NCBI GenBank assembly: GCA_031216445.1
Contig: CM062216.1
Location: 10,753,001-10,817,000, forward strand
Origin: Lateolabrax maculatus
Lineage: Eukaryota; Chordata; Actinopteri; Acropomatiformes; Lateolabracidae
DNA: 64,000 nucleotides
Direction: 5' to 3'
Part shown: positions 58,990 through 64,000 of the stretch, piece by piece
How the letters are laid out: each line of letters begins with the position of its first letter
Numbering within the stretch: the stretch's first letter is position 1
Notes under the pieces: model-generated
What the model was told of the DNA's origin: nothing
Database searches by the model: none
Seen by the model: the letters and a program-made list of their open reading frames with translations, nothing else
Position numbers and translations under genes: made by a program

Positions 58990-61900
58990 CACTAATCATT
59001 GGTGTCCTCCCCCTGTTCAGAGCCCGGAGAGATTGAAATCAGCCATGTTTAATGTAGCAGATGGTCAGACATAATGAATGAAGAATCTGTGAGCTGGAAG
59101 CAAACAGATTCATTTGGTTTACAATGAAAAGACTGAACGAATTCAACACACCAAGTCACTGGTTTGGGTCATCAGACATGCCTTCACGGGCATTATAGTT
59201 TTGACTAACATACATCAGTGTTGTTTTGTCTGTCACATGATTTACACAGGAGATTTGTCAGGCTACATGCAGCAGCCAGCCTGAGCACCACTTTTGTTTT
59301 CTTTGCTTTAATCACGAGTCAAAGTCATTTACTGTATTCTATCCTGCAGCACATTTTCAGAATCAGGTTATTAACTGTGATAACTCCATACACAACCCTG
59401 TCTCCTGGATGTTACCTATTATATACAACTAATTTGCAACAGAAAATAAGTTTTAAGGGAAATGTAGACATGATCCTGTCTGCCTGACTTGACAGTGATA
59501 TTGCATTGCTTTACAGTTTTAAATACAGATTTAGACCTTCCCTATTAACAAGCTGGCTTAATGTTTTTCTTCAGTTTCACAGGACTCTTTCCTGTTTTGT
59601 CTGTCCCTCAGTGCAATCCTTGAATTCATCTCAAACATTACACTGTAAAACAATGCAAGTTGGTTCAATTTAGAAACGTAAGTAGATCTAAGATGTTTAA
59701 CATAATCAACAAATGTTCAGACATGCTGACTATTGCAAATGGCTTTCCATGAACATTTTCTCAATTTGAAAGATGAATTCTTTGTTTGACTTGAAGAATT
59801 TGTAAGTGTAATAATTACAAAAAAGGGTCTCCAGTGATTTTTAACTCTCAAGCAATGCATGCTGGGAAGTTGGCTAATTTGCTTCTATAGGTTCATTGAA
59901 GGCCTTATGACCTAATTGCTGATTTGGCATTTCCACAATATGCAGTTTTTATTTTATTTTATTTACCGTAGCTTCTGTTGTTAATTTCAGTTATGTTTTT
60001 TTTTTTCATATGAATCACTTTGATTCATTTACATTTTATTTTCAGGTTATATGTTTCAATCTGCCCTTTTGTTAATGTCAGCCTTTGTAACCGCCATGTT
60101 CATTGATGTTTTCCTCTTGTGTGTGTGAGTGTATATATAGAGATCAGACTGTGTGTATAGAGCAGTATAGGTAGTTTTTATCTTCATCAAAAAGAAGTTG
60201 ATTATTTTCACTGAAAGAAGGATTTGTTTAGTTTTAGGGTTAAACCAGACTTGACCTGTTATATATATAATGTAGTCTGAACAGCCAGTAAATGGCAGAT
60301 AAAACTGTACTTAGCAATAAGGAAGGTTGGCCTTTGCTCAATATACCATAGATTTAAGGACAGTGAAAGTGGATTCACTGTATCTCCCAATTTTATCCTT
60401 TACATAAACGTATCTTATGAAAGGATGAATCATTGTGCTGGTAGCAGAGGCCCTGAGCACAGGATCAGAAGCTCTCTTACTGATTCCTGTGGTGTAAAGC
60501 TACTCTAATAGCTACCATAACTACACCTGCATACTAAAGAGACTCTTTTATTCATCCAAATTACTGTGCAGAGGAATCCAAAAAATATCACTCACACAGC
60601 TCAAATTTGCAGTTAGTGGTAAGCTAAATATGCCACACAAAACATAAGTGATTTATCAGTAATCCATTTAACAGGCCAGACAAGATCCAAGGTGGTTGCG
60701 GATAGCATGACCAACAAGCCCTGATAAGAAATCAGTGCTCACACCCAACATTTATCCGCTTCAGAAAAATCCAAATATGCCGACTTGGTCTGTTTAAATT
60801 TGCCTGGCATTTTAAATAAGAGGTTCTCACATTTAACCCAAGTACTATTTCTATAGGCAAATAAAGCAAAGCCCAGGACTCGTTATTGTAAGGTAAAAAA
60901 GCAGAATTCCACTTATTTTAGGAGGTGGGCCTGTTTTCGGACATGCACGTAACGAGTACTTAATTTTCAAAACAATATTATACCTCTTTGTAATTTATTT
61001 GAATTGAAATGTAATCAATCCAGTGTTTGTGGTGCTCCCCCTTGTTATTAGTGTAGCCTCTTTTGCATGATCATCAATTAAATATTTTAATATGTTTTAA
61101 AAGACTTAATAACAGTATAATAATGTTAGAACAATGGTGGAGCACTGGTAGCAGCGGCAGTGAAATGTGACCATGCAACTATGCAGTAATGATGTAGTTA
61201 CATTTTAATTGTAACTTTCAGTTACAGTTAGTTTCAGTTACCTCCTTATTCTAGCGTACTTTATTAATGCAATGTGTTCTCTTACTATGCTATGTAGACT
61301 GCCTGGTGCACTTCTGTTTATTAATATATAAATGCTCTGTTGTTTGTACACTGGTGTTCTGTGAGAGCGGATTTCGGCCATGATCCAGCATGGAATCATT
61401 CAACTCATTTAATTTATTGCCACCAGTCTTAGAAAAATGATAAAGTTATGAAACTGCAAACACAATCTGCAAAATAATTATACATGTATAATTCCACAAC
61501 ATTGTGGTTGTTTTATTTAAAAGAGTAACTGACACTTGGAAATTTCAAAAAGCACGCCTCCCCTATATAGTTTCAGCTTTGAAAACAGCACAGTTTAGTG
61601 TATTATTTACAGGTCATGAAGCCTGAACACTGAGCATGAATAATAACAACCAACACCATCTGGGGAACTTCAAAGTTTCACATTAGCCGGTAATGAACAT
61701 TAGTGTTATAAAGAGGGTCACTGAGCAAATCTAACTGACACAGAGTGTTCCTTCATTCGATCCACCCTTTCGAGAAAGCAGCAAATGCTGCAATAAACCA
61801 GTGAGTGAGTATGAGCTTTATAGCATGTGGATGAAACCACATCCATTATAAACACTGAGGCTGAGGCTCCCTGCCCTGATCTTAAACTGCTGTGACTAGA

Positions 61901-62990
61901 AATCCAGACAAATGTTTAAACGCTCTGCTCAACACATGCAATACTTCTGTGTGGACCAAAACAAAACCTGACATAGTATGTAGAGACAAAACCTTTGTTT
62001 TAATAACTGGTCATGATAGGCAGAAAGTGACATATGTATATGTATATAAGTATGTATATAAGTTTAAGACACTGATTTTGAAACAAGGGCTTTAAATGTG
62101 AGTCTTAACATATTTTTACTGATTATAACCCCTGATTAAAAGCAGGCAATAGGCTTTAACTATTAAGGTTAAATTATGGCATTTTTCTGTTTTACGTAGT
62201 CTTTGCACACATGTCGGCTATGATGGTGCATCAATTCAGATCAAGAAGCTGCACATCTAGACATGGTGAGAAACAGGAAGAGAACAGAAACAGAGTCTCT
62301 GTTTGTTGAATACTGAGCAGCGTATTTGGACATAATTTATCCTAGTGTAACTTTTGCTTGAACTTATTTGGTATCATAACTCTGACTGAAGCCTCTTGTG
62401 CAGCAGCAGACGTGTGAAAATAGTCTCCATGTCGTGAGAGCCAAGCAAGAACAAGAACAAACTGCAATGTTTCTAATATGTCACGTTTGCTTTTCTCTCT
62501 TCTCGCTGAGTGCTCTGCAACAACTCAAAACAATGCATTATTTATGTGTATGTGATTTTTTTTCTGTGTCTCTCGATGAAGAAAGATGACTTTACGTGCA
62601 AACGCTTGAGGGTAGTGTCATGTCTTTTAACACTTCTTCTTCACATGTGAAAATGGTAGAAATGTTATTGAAAGTACAGCTATAGATTTAGAAATAATGT
62701 TGAAAAATGCAGCAAAAAAATATCTATATACACTGTGGTTAAATTAGACATTGGCATTATGGCCTATTTTCAAAAAAGGAAGCGCCTCTATACAGTAAAG
62801 TGGATTTCAGGATTCCTCCATGTAGTCCATACAACCATCACTGACAAATCATGTGATGAGAAATCCACATTGAAAGAATGTTTTTCGGTCTACGAACAAC
62901 TAGTAAACAAGAAATATGTAGTATTTAATAATAGTAAAGACATAATCTGCTGCAACAATGTTTTGAAATGAGCACTTACAGTTTTGCTCA
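58990..62990. other. gene-poor DNA, nothing recognised
   Basis: AT-rich, with short unsupported frames. A stretch at about 59641-59880 (CACTGTAAAACAATGCAAGT to AATGCATGCTGGGA) might be an old repeat but could not be assigned. Confidence 0.45.
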
Positions 62991-62997
62991 ACTGGAA

Positions 62998-63657
62998 TTA
63001 GTTATTAACAATTGTTGTTACCTGGTAATGAAGAAGTAATTTTATAGTTATTGTTGCCTCTAAAACCCGGTGATCGAGTGCCTCAAGATTCACATCACCT
63101 GGGCGGAGATGAACTTCAGCAAAACAAGCTCTCTGTCGTTGAAGATGGGAAGCGTTTTCACCGATTTTATCCATCATCCTATCCATGTTTTGACAGCTAC
63201 CTGAAGGACGTAGTGTCCATTGTGATGATTAGTTTGGTGTTAGACCCATATTTGGTGGCAGTGAGGAAATCAAGCCTGCCAAGCAACAAGGATTTGTCTG
63301 CAAAATCCTGCTGTCTGCTGTTGAGGGCTCTCAGGGGAAGATCGAACAGGATGACAAGGACAAGATACAGTAAAGTTACATTTTGTGTTAATATTATGGT
63401 TACTTGTGGAAAAGAGGCCCTCCAGAGCACACAGTCAAGCCCTCCTGCAGTATTGCTGCAGTATTCGTATGATATAGATGCCATCTAGATGGACAGGAAG
63501 CAGTAGTTCCACTCACAACTGATCCAGGAGGAAGTGCTTGCAGCAGAGCAAGAGTTACACGCCAATAAGATGGTAGGAACAAAGCAGCAAGGTGCATGGA
63601 CAGGATGGGAGCAGGCGATGAACCATAAGATCTCTTGTTTTTCACACCGATAGGCAA
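62998..63657. other. unrecognised block open on both strands
   Basis: Overlapping frames of 62-145 codons occur on both strands (63051-63488 plus; 63197-63484 and 63400-63657 minus). The composition is higher in GC than the flank. I recognise no domain. The region contains both AG and GT sites but no convincing exon. It may be a repeat or a conserved non-coding block. Confidence 0.25.
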
Positions 63658-64000
63658 GGCCTCATTGTGTCAAGTTCAGTCAGTTTGTATTGTCTTCCTC
63701 TGCGTCTCCAACTTCTTCTGCTGAGCAACTATTATGCCCTCTGTGCCTCAGAAGAGAAAGACAATCTTAAGCTTTAAGCGTTGGGAGGAGAGAGTCATCA
63801 CTGGTGTGACAGCCAGGTGCCCGAAGGCGAGATACTTCAACCAGCTTGGCACGGCTCCACTTTGATCAGAGCAGGAGAAACAGCCACAGCAGAGAGGGTC
63901 ATCTGAGCAGTTTAAGACAGACAGTTCAAAGTGTAGTAGTATTTTCAGCTCAAATTCCCATTACTGTGACCATGCTTAGTCCAAACAATGTGCTGTTGTC

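Noticed and set aside
1..64000. tRNA, rRNA, CRISPR arrays or prokaryotic operons
   Set aside because: No cloverleaf A/B box pairs, rRNA signatures or spaced direct repeats were noticed by eye. Small intronic snoRNAs cannot be excluded without a covariance-model search.

Overview
The window is vertebrate nuclear DNA, almost certainly from a ray-finned (teleost) fish. The genes have many small exons with GT..AG introns, the proteins match vertebrate families along most of their length, and the dispersed repeats are of teleost type. No bacterial, viral, CRISPR or rRNA signal was seen. All coordinates were worked out by hand from exon translation, reading-phase checks and splice sites; no alignment was run.

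Region by region. (1) 0.3-3.1 kb, minus: a four-exon secreted phospholipase A2, best matched to group X. (2) 3.4-4.2 kb: a teleost repeat with a second element nested in it, then about 1.5 kb with no gene. (3) 5.7-18.3 kb, plus: a CpG-rich promoter and the 22-coding-exon zc3h7a gene (987 codons plus stop), with two MITE-like insertions in its introns. (4) 18.7-20.8 kb, minus: two-exon rmi2, tail to tail with zc3h7a. (5) 21.7-22.1 kb: a dead Tc1/mariner transposase remnant. (6) 22.2-26.5 kb, minus: seven-exon ubfd1 with a CpG-rich promoter. (7) 28.4-37.2 kb, plus: 13-exon MFSD11/UNC93-like transporter gene. (8) 39.3-44.7 kb, minus: kdm8 (JMJD5), with seven coding exons and one probable non-coding first exon. 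(9) 44.7-64 kb: a gene-poor stretch with repeats, microsatellites, a long-range inverted repeat, a strong imperfect hairpin and a few GC-richer blocks that look like conserved non-coding DNA.

The genes do not form a pathway. They are housekeeping or regulatory neighbours: RNA binding and miRNA processing (zc3h7a), genome stability (rmi2 in the BLM dissolvasome), ubiquitin binding (ubfd1), 2-oxoglutarate oxygenase (kdm8), a membrane transporter-like protein (mfsd11) and a secreted lipase (pla2g10). In human, five of the six families lie on 16p and MFSD11 lies on 17q, so the transporter is the odd member of the block.

I did not find a convincing new biological system. The points most worth a second look are the out-of-place MFSD11 copy, the two possible signal-peptide starts of the phospholipase, the in-frame glutamine-rich extension of rmi2, a hAT-type MITE with a perfect 8-bp target duplication, the 47.1 kb hairpin, and the 53.1/56.9 kb inverted repeat pair.
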